Below are positions 25,116-34,796 of a stretch of DNA of 64,000 bases, piece after piece. The notes beneath the pieces are model-generated. The model saw only the letters and a program-made list of their open reading frames with translations, was not told the origin of the DNA and did no database searches. A program made the position numbers and the translations under genes. The DNA is taken from assembly GCA_903918375.1 (NCBI GenBank), contig CAIXED010000065.1, forward strand, positions 1 to 64,000, written 5' to 3'. The stretch comes from an uncultured Pseudomonadota bacterium (GTDB lineage: Bacteria; Pseudomonadota; Gammaproteobacteria; Methylococcales; Methylomonadaceae). Every line of letters begins with the position of its first letter. The first letter of the stretch is position 1.

Positions 25116-27547
25116 TCGTAATCCTCGCTGCCTGTGTATTGGCCAGCAAAGTTTTCAAAACGGGTGTATTGGCCTAAGAAAGTTAAGCGCACTGTGCCGA
25201 GTGGGCCGTTCCGTTGCTTACCGATAATGACTTCAGCGATGCCTTTGTCGGGGCTATCTTCGTTATAGACTTCGTCGCGGTAGACGAAAATAATCAAGTC
25301 GGCGTCCTGCTCAATCGCCCCTGATTCGCGTAAGTCGGACATCACGGGGCGTTTATTGGGGCGTTGTTCCAAGTTACGGTTAAGCTGAGACAGTGCAATT
25401 ACCGGTACATTGAGTTCTTTGGCTAAGGCTTTTAAGCCACGGGAAATATCGGAAATTTGTTGCACACGGTTATCGCCGCTGGAGGGTGATTGCATTAACT
25501 GCAAATAATCCAGCACGATTAAACCCAATTGGCCGTGTTCACGAGTCAAACGCCGCGCTCTGGAGCGGACTTCGGTTGGCGTTAGGGCAGGGGTGTCGTC
25601 GATGAATAATTTGGTTTCGGCTAATAAATTAATCGCCGAGGTTAAGCGCGGCCAATCGTCGTCATCTAATTTACCGGTACGGACTTTGTGCTGGTCGATG
25701 CGACCTAATGACGACATCATCCGCATCGCCAATGCTTCACCCGGCATCTCCATACTGAACACAGCGACCGGCATTCCGCTTTTTAAGGCGACGTTTTCGG
25801 CCATGTTCATGGCGATAGTGGTGTTATGAACCACAGTCATGTCTTCTAGTAAAAATAGGCGGTTACCATCGCAGACAAAGCCGTAGTAGTCGTCCACTTT
25901 GTCGTATTCGAGTTGAATGCCTGTTTGCTGCCAACTGCGATGAGATGTCCATGCAGCGGCTTGTTTGCGGGCCACTTTTACCGGTATTTCGTTAATATCA
26001 CCGCTGAATCTAATTCGGTAAACCGTTGTGCTGTAATTGATTTTTTTGATGCTGGCGGTTTTTTCTATCAGCGAGGTTCTAAAACCCAAGCTATCGCACA
26101 AAAACTTAATTTGTTGCGCTAATGCAAAATTTTTCTGGGTTATTTCATACATTTTGTACTTAGCGGCGTAATGGCCATCGCTATCAATTAAGCCTGCCAA
26201 TAATTGCAAACGATTGATGCGGGAGTTATGTAGAAACAGAGCCGGAATGTGCTTGTTGTTTAGCAAATTCAGTGAACGCAGCAGTTTTTGTAGCGAAAAT
26301 GTATTTTGGTGATTGCCGCTTTGTTGCGAGCTGATGCTATATAAGGGGCATTTATCATTGCCTTCTGCATCTTTTGCCGATTTTTCGGTTAGGTGTAAGT
26401 TGAGTTGCTTCGCATAGTCACTTAGATAATCAATCACTTCGCAGTCTGTGGTAGCAATATCAACAGCCGCGCTAACGCCATCACCTAACCATAAACCTAA
26501 AAAGTACGGATCAATCGGTAAGGCTTGTTCTGCAAATTCAACAGCGACCTTATAACCTTTGTAATTCGAGCGAAATTTGCTTGAAGCGGCTAAGTAATCG
26601 GTTAATGGCAAATTGAGTACATCGCCATTACGATGTTTGCCTTCATTACGGCTACGTTTTAGCGACAAAATATGTGATGCGTTGACGCGATAATCAATGG
26701 CTTTATTTTGGCGTACCCAATACATGGCTTCTTGGCCTCTGGCCAGCGATAACACGCGTCTGGGTGTCGAGTCGTCACCCATTAGCAAGTCGCCAACCTG
26801 TATGTCTTCTACGGCTTTTAATTCACCGGAGTACATTAAAATTTGGGTGCCTTTACCAAAACATTTACCCATCGAAGGCCTACCCGCAACGATAATCAAA
26901 TCCGAGGGTTGTAAGCCGGAGGTTTTTTCGTCTAAATCGGTAAAACCGGTGCTGGCGCCGGTGATGTCGCCATCTTGTTCGTAGAGGGTTTCGATTTTAT
27001 CGACTGCTTTGGCGAGTAAACTTTTGATCGAATTAAAGCCACCTTGACCACGTTGGCGTTGCTCGGCAATTTTGAAAACGTTGCGTTCGGCGTTTTCTAA
27101 TAATTCAGCAGTTTCTCGACCTTCGGTGCTGAACGCCGAATCTGAAATCTCGGTGCCGACATGAATTAATTGCCGTAATACCGAGCGGTCGCGGACGATG
27201 TTGGCATAAGCGACAATGTTGGCAGCCGATGGCGTGTCTTTGACCAAAGTGCCTAAATACGCTAAGCCGCCGACGTTTTGTAGTTCGTCGTTGGCCTCCA
27301 GTGCTTCAGATAGGGTGACGACATCGAAAGGGTCTTGTTTTTCGGCTAATTGGGCGATGGCGCTGAAAATCAAGCGGTGATCGCGGCGATAAAAATCGGC
27401 TTCGGTAATTTTGTCAGCTACCGAGTCCCAGGTTTGATTGTCTAACATCAATCCACCCAACACCGATTGTTCGGCTTGAATTGAGTGCGGTGGGACTTTT
27501 AGGGATTCGACAGCGTGGTCGGGAGCGTAATAATAGTCTTCAGACAT
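25112..27547 (-). CDS. dnaB: Replicative DNA helicase DnaB carrying an intein in the P-loop
   Basis: The host protein is split by a 347-residue intein inside Walker A: SMGK before, TTIAMNMAENVA after. Spliced DnaB would be about 464 aa, a normal length: N-terminal domain (VPPHSIQAEQSVLGGLM), then RecA-like motor with FSMEM, LIVLDYLQLM and RESGAIEQDADLI. I place the start at ATG 27547 (MSEDYYYAPDH), because a longer frame to 27628 would begin upstream of a TATAAT at 27583-27588 that probably is the promoter. DnaB unwinds DNA at the replication fork; without splicing it would be inactive. Confidence 0.95.
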   Translation of the reverse strand: MSEDYYYAPDHAVESLKVPPHSIQAEQSVLGGLMLDNQTWDSVADKITEADFYRRDHRLIFSAIAQLAEKQDPFDVVTLSEALEANDELQNVGGLAYLGTLVKDTPSAANIVAYANIVRDRSVLRQLIHVGTEISDSAFSTEGRETAELLENAERNVFKIAEQRQRGQGGFNSIKSLLAKAVDKIETLYEQDGDITGASTGFTDLDEKTSGLQPSDLIIVAGRPSMGKCFGKGTQILMYSGELKAVEDIQVGDLLMGDDSTPRRVLSLARGQEAMYWVRQNKAIDYRVNASHILSLKRSRNEGKHRNGDVLNLPLTDYLAASSKFRSNYKGYKVAVEFAEQALPIDPYFLGLWLGDGVSAAVDIATTDCEVIDYLSDYAKQLNLHLTEKSAKDAEGNDKCPLYSISSQQSGNHQNTFSLQKLLRSLNLLNNKHIPALFLHNSRINRLQLLAGLIDSDGHYAAKYKMYEITQKNFALAQQIKFLCDSLGFRTSLIEKTASIKKINYSTTVYRIRFSGDINEIPVKVARKQAAAWTSHRSWQQTGIQLEYDKVDDYYGFVCDGNRLFLLEDMTVVHNTTIAMNMAENVALKSGMPVAVFSMEMPGEALAMRMMSSLGRIDQHKVRTGKLDDDDWPRLTSAINLLAETKLFIDDTPALTPTEVRSRARRLTREHGQLGLIVLDYLQLMQSPSSGDNRVQQISDISRGLKALAKELNVPVIALSQLNRNLEQRPNKRPVMSDLRESGAIEQDADLIIFVYRDEVYNEDSPDKGIAEVIIGKQRNGPLGTVRLTFLGQYTRFENFAGQYTGSEDYE
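25823..26863 (-). other. Intein with LAGLIDADG homing endonuclease in DnaB
   Basis: It begins with Cys (CFGKGTQILMYSG, block A) and ends VVHN followed by Thr, as required for class 1 splicing. The block B-like histidine is in NASHILSLKRS. The endonuclease domain carries both LAGLIDADG-type motifs with acidic residues kept: FLGLWLGDG and LLAGLIDSDG. The insertion splits GK from TT in the ATP-binding loop, a known hot spot for DnaB and other inteins. All splicing and endonuclease residues visible are intact, so it is probably active. Confidence 0.95.
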
Positions 27548-27618
27548 GAATGGCAAACTGCGGCAGTGGCTTAAGGGCTTATTATACTGGGCAAAGGCAG
27601 ATTTTGATGCTTGTATGA

Positions 27619-28026
27619 CTATTGCCAAAGCTTTAGGGTTGGAAATACTTTGGCAATGTATTCAAAGTCTTTGTCATTGTGAAGTAGGACTAAGTTATTT
27701 TCGATGGCTATTTGAGCAATCATGCAGTCAATCGTACTGCGAATAGTGATGCCTTGACGGCGGCAGGAAAAATAGATGTTGGCGGCTTGTTTATATGATT
27801 GTGGGCCGTTCTTAGGATAAAAAAATGTTTGTGAAATTAGATAATCTGCAAGCTTATCAAAATCGGCTTGGTTGAAAGCACCTTGTATTACTTCTTGATA
27901 AATCAGCTCGGTAATTCCGTAATATTGATAATTATCTAAGATTTGGTAGAGATGATTAACAGCGGCTGTTTTGCGCTGTCTGAAAAGATCAATCCATACC
28001 GATGTATCAACCAGATAGGTTGGCAT
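27619..28026 (-). CDS. vapC: PIN-domain ribonuclease toxin VapC
   Basis: 135 aa. PIN-domain acidic residues are at LVDTSVW (Asp7), ELIYQEVIQG, STIDCMIA and HNDKDFEYIA. VapC toxins cleave RNA when free of antitoxin. It follows vapB directly (1-base gap). It is 71 bases upstream of the dnaB start and reads towards it. Confidence 0.9.
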   Translation of the reverse strand: MPTYLVDTSVWIDLFRQRKTAAVNHLYQILDNYQYYGITELIYQEVIQGAFNQADFDKLADYLISQTFFYPKNGPQSYKQAANIYFSCRRQGITIRSTIDCMIAQIAIENNLVLLHNDKDFEYIAKVFPTLKLWQ

Positions 28027-28236
28027 CTATTCACCGATACGCAGTTTTTTGTAATCATAATCAGGATCGATTTCTACTTTCCCGACTAATTCTCGTATAT
28101 CGCGTTTTTGTTGGGGTTGATGATTTTTGATGAATTCTTTTAATACGATTTCGATTAATAAATTCGGATTTTTAATCGAAACAATATTGGCAGCGTCTTC
28201 AAATAATTGGTCATTGATAGTTAGAATTGTTTGCAT
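28027..28236 (-). CDS. vapB: VapB-type antitoxin
   Basis: 69 aa. The N-terminal MQTILTINDQLFEDAANIVSIKN is a ribbon-helix-helix-like DNA-binding part of the type paired with PIN toxins. The C-terminal half (VGKVEIDPDYDYKKLRIGE) would bind VapC. It is the first gene of the pair, so autoregulation by the VapBC complex is likely from family knowledge. Confidence 0.85.
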   Translation of the reverse strand: MQTILTINDQLFEDAANIVSIKNPNLLIEIVLKEFIKNHQPQQKRDIRELVGKVEIDPDYDYKKLRIGE

Positions 28237-28280
28237 AATTCTTCCTCGATAAAATAAATTGACTAATTAATTTTAAACGT

Positions 28281-28318
28281 AAAACAAAATAGGCAGGGTA
28301 GTGTTTTACCCTGCCTAT
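28281..28318 (-). terminator. Rho-independent terminator of pnp
   Basis: ATAGGCAGGGTA pairs with TACCCTGCCTAT (12 bp, loop of 6). On the minus strand it is followed by TTTTGTTTT. It ends the long rimP-pnp operon. Confidence 0.85.
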
Positions 28319-28331
28319 AGCGTCAATTGCT

Positions 28332-30413
28332 TTATTCGCTATCGACTTCTTTCATGCTTAAACGAACACGGCCTTGACGGTCGATTTCCAACACTTTAAC
28401 GCGGACGACATCGCCTTCAGACAGCTTGTCGCTGACATTTTCAACACGCTCGTCAGAGATTTGCGAAATGTGAACCAAGCCGTCTTTGCCAGGCAAAATG
28501 GTGACGAATGCGCCGAAGTCCATCAAACGAACGACTTTACCTTCGTAAACTTTACCGACTTCAACTTCCGCAGTGATTTCTTCAATCATGCGACGAGCTT
28601 CTTCACCAGCAGCTCTGTCAACAGAGGCAACGTTAACCACGCCGTCATCAGTCAAATCAATGCTTGCGCCAGTTTGTTCGGTAATCGCACGAATGGTGAC
28701 GCCACCTTTGCCGATGACTTCACGGATTTTGCTTGGATCGATTTTGAACGATATGATGCGAGGTGCAAAATCAGACATTTCTTCGCGAGTGCTAGACAAG
28801 GCTTTGTTCATTTCGCCCAAGATGTGCAGACGACCTTGTTTCGCTTGTTCTAATGCAACTTTCATAATTTCGGCGGTGATACCGTCGATTTTGATGTCCA
28901 TTTGCAAAGCGGTGACGCCGTTTTCTGAACCAGCCACTTTGAAGTCCATGTCGCCAAGGTGATCTTCGTCACCCAAGATGTCAGACAAGACTGCGAATTT
29001 ATCGCCTTCTTTAATCAAGCCCATCGCAATACCAGCAACAGGGGCTTTGATTGGCACGCCAGCATCCATCAATGCCAAGCTGCTACCGCAAACTGACGCC
29101 ATTGAGCTTGAGCCGTTTGATTCGGTAATTTCTGAAACCACACGAATCACATAAGGGAATTCAGACATGTTTGGCAATACTGCAGCAACGCCACGTTTTG
29201 CTAAACGACCGTGACCGATTTCGCGGCGTTTTGGTGAGCCAACAAAACCTGTTTCACCGACGCTGAACGGAGGGAAGTTGTAATGCAACATGAATGGCTC
29301 TTTGTATTCGCCAGACAACGCATCAATGATTTGTGCATCGCGCTCGGTACCTAAAGTAGCGACTACCAAAGCTTGCGTTTCACCGCGGGTGAACAAGGCT
29401 GAACCGTGAGTTCTTGGTAATACGCCAGTTCTGACAGTTATAGGTCTAACGGTGCTTAAATCACGGCCGTCGATACGAGTGCGGTCATTTAAAATCGCGC
29501 CACGAACTACGTCGTATTCTAAGTTTTCAATCACGTTGCGAATTTCTTTTTCGCTGTATTGTTCGTCAGCAGTCAATTTCTCAACCACAGCGCTTCTGAT
29601 CGCGCTTAATTGATCTTGTCTGACTAATTTTTCTGCTACTTGATAAGCGGCTTTGATGCTTTGTTCTGCTTCTGCGGCAACCGCTGCTTTTAATGCAGTG
29701 TTGGTTTCAGCCGGTGTCCAAGCAATCGCAGGGGTTGCGACTTCAGCAGCGAATTCGTTGATAGCGTTGATAGCGACTTGCATTTGTTCGTGACCGAACA
29801 ATACCGCGCCTAGCATCACTTCTTCTGATAATAAATCAGCTTCTGATTCAACCATCAATACCGCATGTTGAGTACCTGCAACCACTAATTGCAATCTTGA
29901 TTCTTTCAAGACTGGCAATGATGGGTTCAAGATGTATTCGCCTTCGTTGCTATAACCAACACAAGCTGCACCTAATGGGCCGTTGAATGGCAAGCCAGAA
30001 ACCGCTAATGCAGCTGAAGCGCCAAGCAGAGCAGGGATTTCGGTATCAACTTCTGGATTTAAGGAAACGACAGTCGCAATAATTTGTACTTCGTTAGTAA
30101 AGCCTTCGGGAAACAATGGGCGAATCGGACGGTCGATTAAGCGAGAAATTAAAGTTTCGTTTTCGCTTGGACGGCCTTCGCGTTTAAAAAAGCCACCTGG
30201 GATTTTACCGGCAGCAAAGGCTTTTTCTTGGTAGTTAACGGTTAGTGGGAAAAAGTCACCACCGCTCGCTTCTTTTTTACCAACAACGGTCACCAATAAT
30301 GAGGTGCCTTCAACATTAATCATTACCGCGCCATTTGCTTGGCGGGCAATTTCACCGGTTTCTAATGTGACGAGACGATCGCCGTACTGAAATTGTTTCC
30401 TGATAGGATTCAC
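28332..30413 (-). CDS. pnp: Polynucleotide phosphorylase
   Basis: 693 aa, two RNase PH domains (about 1-210 and 310-540), a KH domain ([21 protein letters not shown]) and an S1 domain ([20 protein letters not shown]). It degrades RNA 3'-5' phosphorolytically and is part of the RNA degradosome in many species. It lies directly downstream of rpsO with an inverted repeat between. Complete, standard. Confidence 0.98.
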   Translation of the reverse strand: MNPIRKQFQYGDRLVTLETGEIARQANGAVMINVEGTSLLVTVVGKKEASGGDFFPLTVNYQEKAFAAGKIPGGFFKREGRPSENETLISRLIDRPIRPLFPEGFTNEVQIIATVVSLNPEVDTEIPALLGASAALAVSGLPFNGPLGAACVGYSNEGEYILNPSLPVLKESRLQLVVAGTQHAVLMVESEADLLSEEVMLGAVLFGHEQMQVAINAINEFAAEVATPAIAWTPAETNTALKAAVAAEAEQSIKAAYQVAEKLVRQDQLSAIRSAVVEKLTADEQYSEKEIRNVIENLEYDVVRGAILNDRTRIDGRDLSTVRPITVRTGVLPRTHGSALFTRGETQALVVATLGTERDAQIIDALSGEYKEPFMLHYNFPPFSVGETGFVGSPKRREIGHGRLAKRGVAAVLPNMSEFPYVIRVVSEITESNGSSSMASVCGSSLALMDAGVPIKAPVAGIAMGLIKEGDKFAVLSDILGDEDHLGDMDFKVAGSENGVTALQMDIKIDGITAEIMKVALEQAKQGRLHILGEMNKALSSTREEMSDFAPRIISFKIDPSKIREVIGKGGVTIRAITEQTGASIDLTDDGVVNVASVDRAAGEEARRMIEEITAEVEVGKVYEGKVVRLMDFGAFVTILPGKDGLVHISQISDERVENVSDKLSEGDVVRVKVLEIDRQGRVRLSMKEVDSE

Positions 30414-30464
30414 TATAAGGTTCCTTTGCGTTTAAAGGTTGTATAAAAATGAGGCTATAAAGCA

Positions 30465-30490
30465 GAAACGGCACAGATGTGTGCCGTTTC
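30465..30490 (-). terminator. Hairpin between rpsO and pnp
   Basis: GAAACGGCACA-GATG-TGTGCCGTTTC, a perfect 11-bp stem 9 bases after the rpsO stop. In E. coli the same place holds a partial terminator and an RNase III site controlling pnp. A weak T-run follows on the minus strand. Confidence 0.7.
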
Positions 30491-30499
30491 TTAATGGTA

Positions 30500-30769
30500 T
30501 TACTTACGGATACCTAAGCGTTCAATCAATGAACGGTAACGCGCTACATCATTGTCTTTCAAGTAATCCAACAATTTACGACGTTGGTTAACCATGCGCA
30601 ACAAACCACGACGTGAGTGATTGTCTTTTTTGTGTGCAGCAAAGTGTGGGGTCAATTGATTGATGTTAGCAGTCAATAAAGCCACTTGAACTTCAGTGGA
30701 ACCAGTGTCAGTGTCTGACAAACGGTATTCTTCAACGATTGCTTTTTTTTGTTCTGCGGTTAACGACAT
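30500..30769 (-). CDS. rpsO: 30S ribosomal protein S15
   Basis: 89 aa, the usual length. It contains the family signature [40 protein letters not shown]. It binds 16S rRNA and nucleates the 30S platform. It contains an A8 coding run (T8 at 30743-30750 on plus) with the frame intact, a useful control for the broken homopolymers elsewhere. It is followed by a hairpin then pnp. Confidence 0.98.
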   Translation of the reverse strand: MSLTAEQKKAIVEEYRLSDTDTGSTEVQVALLTANINQLTPHFAAHKKDNHSRRGLLRMVNQRRKLLDYLKDNDVARYRSLIERLGIRK

Positions 30770-30883
30770 TTTAATCCCTATCGATTAATGGTTTTTAAAA
30801 TAACGGTCGCCTGATGACGACCAAGGTAATCAGCGATTCCACAATAGGGTGTAGAAAAGCATGATGTTTTTTTATTTGAATTA

Positions 30884-31795
30884 TCAATGTGCTTGATTAT
30901 CCAAGTGAAATAGTTTTTTCGGGGCAAGTTTACCATTTATTAGCATTTCGCCCAAGCCTAAAAAGCATTGTTGGCTGTAGATTCGAACCGTGCCTAATTC
31001 GGTGCTGTTTAGCTTAATTTGTTGACCTTGTTTAATGCTGGTTACTTGGTCGTCATTCACTGAAACAGCCGGAATATGACTCAGAGGTAAATCAACAGCT
31101 AATCGACTGGCATACAAAGTCGCCAAGTCCATTTCGCGCAGCTGTTCGATAGTAAACGCATCGGCTAAATTAAATTGCCCAGAAGCAGTGCGGCGCAAGG
31201 CAGTAACGGTGCCGCAGCTACCTAAATAATGGCCAATGTCTTCGGCCAACGAGCGTATATAAGTGCCTTTTGAGCAACGCACATCCAAGCTAATTTGCTG
31301 CGAGTCAAAAGCCAGTAATTCGATTGCATAAATCGTGATGCGTCGTGCTGGCCTATCAACGGTTTTGCCTTCACGTGCCAATTCATAAAGCTTTTTGCCT
31401 TGATGTTTCAAGGCAGAATACATCGGCGGTACTTGATCGATTTCACCGGTGAAGTGCTGTAAACAGTCCAATAATTGCGCTTCAGAAAAATCCGGCACTG
31501 GCATTTCAGCGACGATTTGACCTTCGCTGTCGCCAGTGTCGGTCATCACGCCTAATTTAATCGTGACTTGATAGCGCTTATCGTCATCCAACATTAAGGC
31601 AGACACTTTAGTCGCCTCGCCAAAACACAGTGGCAATAAGCCGGTAGCTAAGGGATCAAGGCTTCCCGTGTGACCGGCTTTATTGGCATTAAACAGACGT
31701 CTGACTTCTTGTAAGGCTTGATTCGATGAAACACCTAAGCGTTTATCGAGCAAAATAATCCCGCTAACATCCAATCCAGACTTACGTTTTGACAT
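30884..31795 (-). CDS. truB: tRNA pseudouridine-55 synthase TruB
   Basis: 303 aa. The catalytic Asp47 is in GHTGSLDPLATGLLPLCFG. DKRLGVSSNQALQ and KGTYIRSLAEDIG are further family motifs. A C-terminal PUA-like region follows from about residue 250. It makes pseudouridine 55 in the T-arm of tRNAs. It shares a base with the end of rbfA, so it is coupled within the infB-rpsO operon. Confidence 0.97.
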   Translation of the reverse strand: MSKRKSGLDVSGIILLDKRLGVSSNQALQEVRRLFNANKAGHTGSLDPLATGLLPLCFGEATKVSALMLDDDKRYQVTIKLGVMTDTGDSEGQIVAEMPVPDFSEAQLLDCLQHFTGEIDQVPPMYSALKHQGKKLYELAREGKTVDRPARRITIYAIELLAFDSQQISLDVRCSKGTYIRSLAEDIGHYLGSCGTVTALRRTASGQFNLADAFTIEQLREMDLATLYASRLAVDLPLSHIPAVSVNDDQVTSIKQGQQIKLNSTELGTVRIYSQQCFLGLGEMLINGKLAPKKLFHLDNQAH

Positions 31796-32163
31796 TAATC
31801 GTCCTGCGGTTTGATGTCCAAATCGTTGAGCAATTCTGAAACCCGCATACCGGTATCAAATGAATGATCGTAGTAAAAATGCAGCTCAGAAATATGACGT
31901 AAACGCATCCGTTTCGCCAATTCATGACGAATAAACGGTGCGATTTCGTTCAAAGCTTTGACGTTATCGTGTTTAGTTTTATCGTCAGCTGCATTCAGTA
32001 CCGTGATATAGATTTTCGCAACCGCCAAATCTTTGGTTAACACCACTTCATTGACCGTGACAAAGCCTATTCTTGGATTATGAACATCTCTTTGCAGAAT
32101 CGCCGCCAGCTCTTTTTGCATTTGCGAGGCAACGCGCTGGCTGCGACCGTACTCTTTTGGCAT
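31795..32163 (-). CDS. rbfA: Ribosome-binding factor A
   Basis: 122 aa KH-like fold: SQRVASQMQKELAAILQR, FVTVNEVVLTKDLAVAKIYITVL, IAPFIRHELAKRMRLRHISELHF. It assists late 30S maturation. It lies between infB (3 bases) and truB (1-base overlap). Confidence 0.97.
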   Translation of the reverse strand: MPKEYGRSQRVASQMQKELAAILQRDVHNPRIGFVTVNEVVLTKDLAVAKIYITVLNAADDKTKHDNVKALNEIAPFIRHELAKRMRLRHISELHFYYDHSFDTGMRVSELLNDLDIKPQDD

Positions 32164-32166
32164 AGC

Positions 32167-34782
32167 TTATAGTTCCCGTTTTACTTCGATGCGTTCAAAT
32201 ACTTCGATTTGATCGCCTTCTTTAACATCGTTGTAGTTTTTCACGCCGATGCCGCATTCCATACCCATTTTGACTTCGTTGACGTCGTCTTTGAAACGGC
32301 GTAACGACTCAAGCTGTCCTTCGTAAATAACCACGTTGTTACGCAAGACACGAATCGGTAAGTTACGTTTAACAAAGCCATCAACCACCATACAGCCAGC
32401 AACTGCGCCGAATTTTGGTGAACGGAATACGTCACGAACTTCAGCCAGACCGACAATTTTTTCTTGAATGTCGGGTGCCAACATACCGCTAATTGCGCGT
32501 TTCACTTCGTCGATTGCTTCGTAAATGATGCTGTAATAATGCAAATCGATTTCTTTTTCTTCAATCAATTTACGCGCTACTGCATCAGCACGGACGTTGA
32601 AACCAATCAAAATCGCGCTAGAAGCTAAGGCCAAGTTAGCATCACCTTCGTTGATACCACCGACACCACCGTAAATGCATTTAACTTGTACTTCATCGTT
32701 AGACAGGCCAACTAATGATTCGCGTAAGGCTTCCAAACTACCTTGTACGTCGGTTTTAATCACCACGTTAAGGGTTGATGTTTCACCCGCCGCCATTCTG
32801 GAGAATACGTCATCCAGTTTAGAGGCAGCCATTGCCGCATGACGGTTTGAACGTTTACGGTCTTCACGGTGAGAAGCCAAGTCACGAGCAATACGTTCGT
32901 TTTGAACCACCAAGAATTCATCGCCAGCGGCTGGTGTGCCGGACAAGCCAAGAATTTCAACCGGTGCGCTTGGGCCAGCTGATTTAATGCTATGAGCATT
33001 TTCATCAAACATAGCACGAATCCGACCGTATTCATGGCCGCATAAAACAAACTCGCCTTTGCTCAAAGTACCTTTTTGAATCAGGATAGTCGCCACCGCA
33101 CCGCGGCCTTTGTCTAAACGTGATTCGATACAAATACCCGAAGCAATACCTTCTGCAGGGGCTTTTAATTCCAAAACTTCGGCTTGAACAATCAAAGCTT
33201 CAATTAAGTCATCAATGCCAGCACCGGTTTTAGCCGAAACTTTTAAGAACTGTACATCACCGCCCCATTCTTCAGGTACCACATTCAGCGTTGCCATTTC
33301 TTGCATAACGCGATCAGGGTTTGAGTCAGGTTTGTCGATTTTGTTTAAGGCAACAATGATAGGCACGTTCGCTGCACGAGCATGATCAATCGCTTCTTTG
33401 GTTTGTGGCATTACGCCGTCATCAGCCGCGACAACGATAATAACGATGTCAGTTACTTCGGCACCGCGAGCACGCATAGCCGTAAACGCCGCGTGACCTG
33501 GGGTATCTAAGAATGTCACCGCACCGTGATCGGTTTTCACCTGATAGGCACCAATGTGCTGGGTAATACCACCAGCTTCGCCAGCGGCAACGCGGGTTTT
33601 ACGGATGTAATCCAGTAATGAGGTTTTACCGTGGTCAACGTGGCCCATGATGGTCACAATCGGTGCGCGAGGCATTTGTTTGCGCTCATCACTTTCGCCT
33701 TTAACTTCGGCCAACATTTCTTGCTCGAAGTCGTCTTCGCTTTGTGCGATGGCTTTATGACCCATTTCTTCAACCAAAATTACCGCGGTGTCTTGGTCGA
33801 TGGTTTGGTTAATGGTGGTCATGATGCCAAGCTTCATCAAATGTTTGATGATTTCAGCGGCTTTGATATTCATTTTGGCCGCTAAATCAGAAACGATAAT
33901 GCTTTCTGGGATAGTGACTTCGTAAATAGTCGGTGCTACCGGTTTTTCAAACTTGTGTTTAGCTTGTAAATCCGGTTCAAAGTCGTTTTTGTCGCGACGT
34001 GAGCCGGCTTTGCCTTTTTTGCTTTTACCACGACGTGCGTTATCACCACCGCTACGATCGGCTTCAACTTCTTGTGCTGGGCCGCGAGTTGGTTTGAACT
34101 CTTGTTTTTTCTTGTGTAGCGTTTGTTGTTGCTTGGCTTCCGCTTGTTTTTTAACTTTTTCAGCGGTGCGTTGTACAGCGGCTTCTAAACGCTGTTTCTT
34201 TTCATATTCCAAGCGTTCTTCTTCGCTCATCGCTGGTTTAGCAGGCGCTTCTTTAACCGGTTCAGCAACAGCAACAGTAACAGCTTCAACGACAGGTGTT
34301 GTTTCAGCTTCAATATTGGTTGTTGGTTCGGCTGCTTGCTGCGCGGTTACTGGTTCTTGTGTTTGTTCAACCGCTTCAACGACTGGCGCAACCGCCGGTA
34401 TTTCTTGCTCTGTTTTTACCTCTGCAACAACCGGTGCGTGTGTCGCTACTTCAGTTGCTTCAGGCTCATTGCGTTTGATGTAAGTTTTTTGTTTACGAAC
34501 TTCAATGCTGACCGTTTTCGCAGCGCCACCGGGTGATGAAGACTGTTTTAGTTCAGTTTTAGTGCTGCGTTTTAAGGTAATACGTTTTGGCGATGTGGAT
34601 TCATCGCTATCTTCTTTACCGTGGCGCTTACGTAAATGGGCTAATAATTTAACCTTTTCATCTTCGGTAATGGTGTCATCAGCCGCCGAAGCTGATAAAC
34701 CGGCTTCTTTTAATTGCTCTAAAAAACGGTCGAGTGGAATACCGACAACTTCTGCTAATTCTTGTACTGTTTTATCGCTCAT
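32167..34782 (-). CDS. infB: Translation initiation factor IF-2
   Basis: 871 aa. N-terminal domain ([24 protein letters not shown]), a charged Glu/Ala/Val-rich linker (residues about 60-270), then the GTPase with G1 [12 protein letters not shown] (about 380), DTPGHAAF and [11 protein letters not shown], and C-terminal domains II-IV. It delivers fMet-tRNA to the 30S subunit. Long open frames on the opposite strand over the linker are shadows of its repetitive composition. Confidence 0.98.
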   Translation of the reverse strand: MSDKTVQELAEVVGIPLDRFLEQLKEAGLSASAADDTITEDEKVKLLAHLRKRHGKEDSDESTSPKRITLKRSTKTELKQSSSPGGAAKTVSIEVRKQKTYIKRNEPEATEVATHAPVVAEVKTEQEIPAVAPVVEAVEQTQEPVTAQQAAEPTTNIEAETTPVVEAVTVAVAEPVKEAPAKPAMSEEERLEYEKKQRLEAAVQRTAEKVKKQAEAKQQQTLHKKKQEFKPTRGPAQEVEADRSGGDNARRGKSKKGKAGSRRDKNDFEPDLQAKHKFEKPVAPTIYEVTIPESIIVSDLAAKMNIKAAEIIKHLMKLGIMTTINQTIDQDTAVILVEEMGHKAIAQSEDDFEQEMLAEVKGESDERKQMPRAPIVTIMGHVDHGKTSLLDYIRKTRVAAGEAGGITQHIGAYQVKTDHGAVTFLDTPGHAAFTAMRARGAEVTDIVIIVVAADDGVMPQTKEAIDHARAANVPIIVALNKIDKPDSNPDRVMQEMATLNVVPEEWGGDVQFLKVSAKTGAGIDDLIEALIVQAEVLELKAPAEGIASGICIESRLDKGRGAVATILIQKGTLSKGEFVLCGHEYGRIRAMFDENAHSIKSAGPSAPVEILGLSGTPAAGDEFLVVQNERIARDLASHREDRKRSNRHAAMAASKLDDVFSRMAAGETSTLNVVIKTDVQGSLEALRESLVGLSNDEVQVKCIYGGVGGINEGDANLALASSAILIGFNVRADAVARKLIEEKEIDLHYYSIIYEAIDEVKRAISGMLAPDIQEKIVGLAEVRDVFRSPKFGAVAGCMVVDGFVKRNLPIRVLRNNVVIYEGQLESLRRFKDDVNEVKMGMECGIGVKNYNDVKEGDQIEVFERIEVKREL

Positions 34783-34796
34783 AGTTTACTCCTGCC

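Noticed and set aside
33953..34483. 176-codon plus-strand frame in infB
   Set aside because: Low-complexity Ser/Ala/Thr translation of the opposite strand of the IF-2 linker; no start signals.
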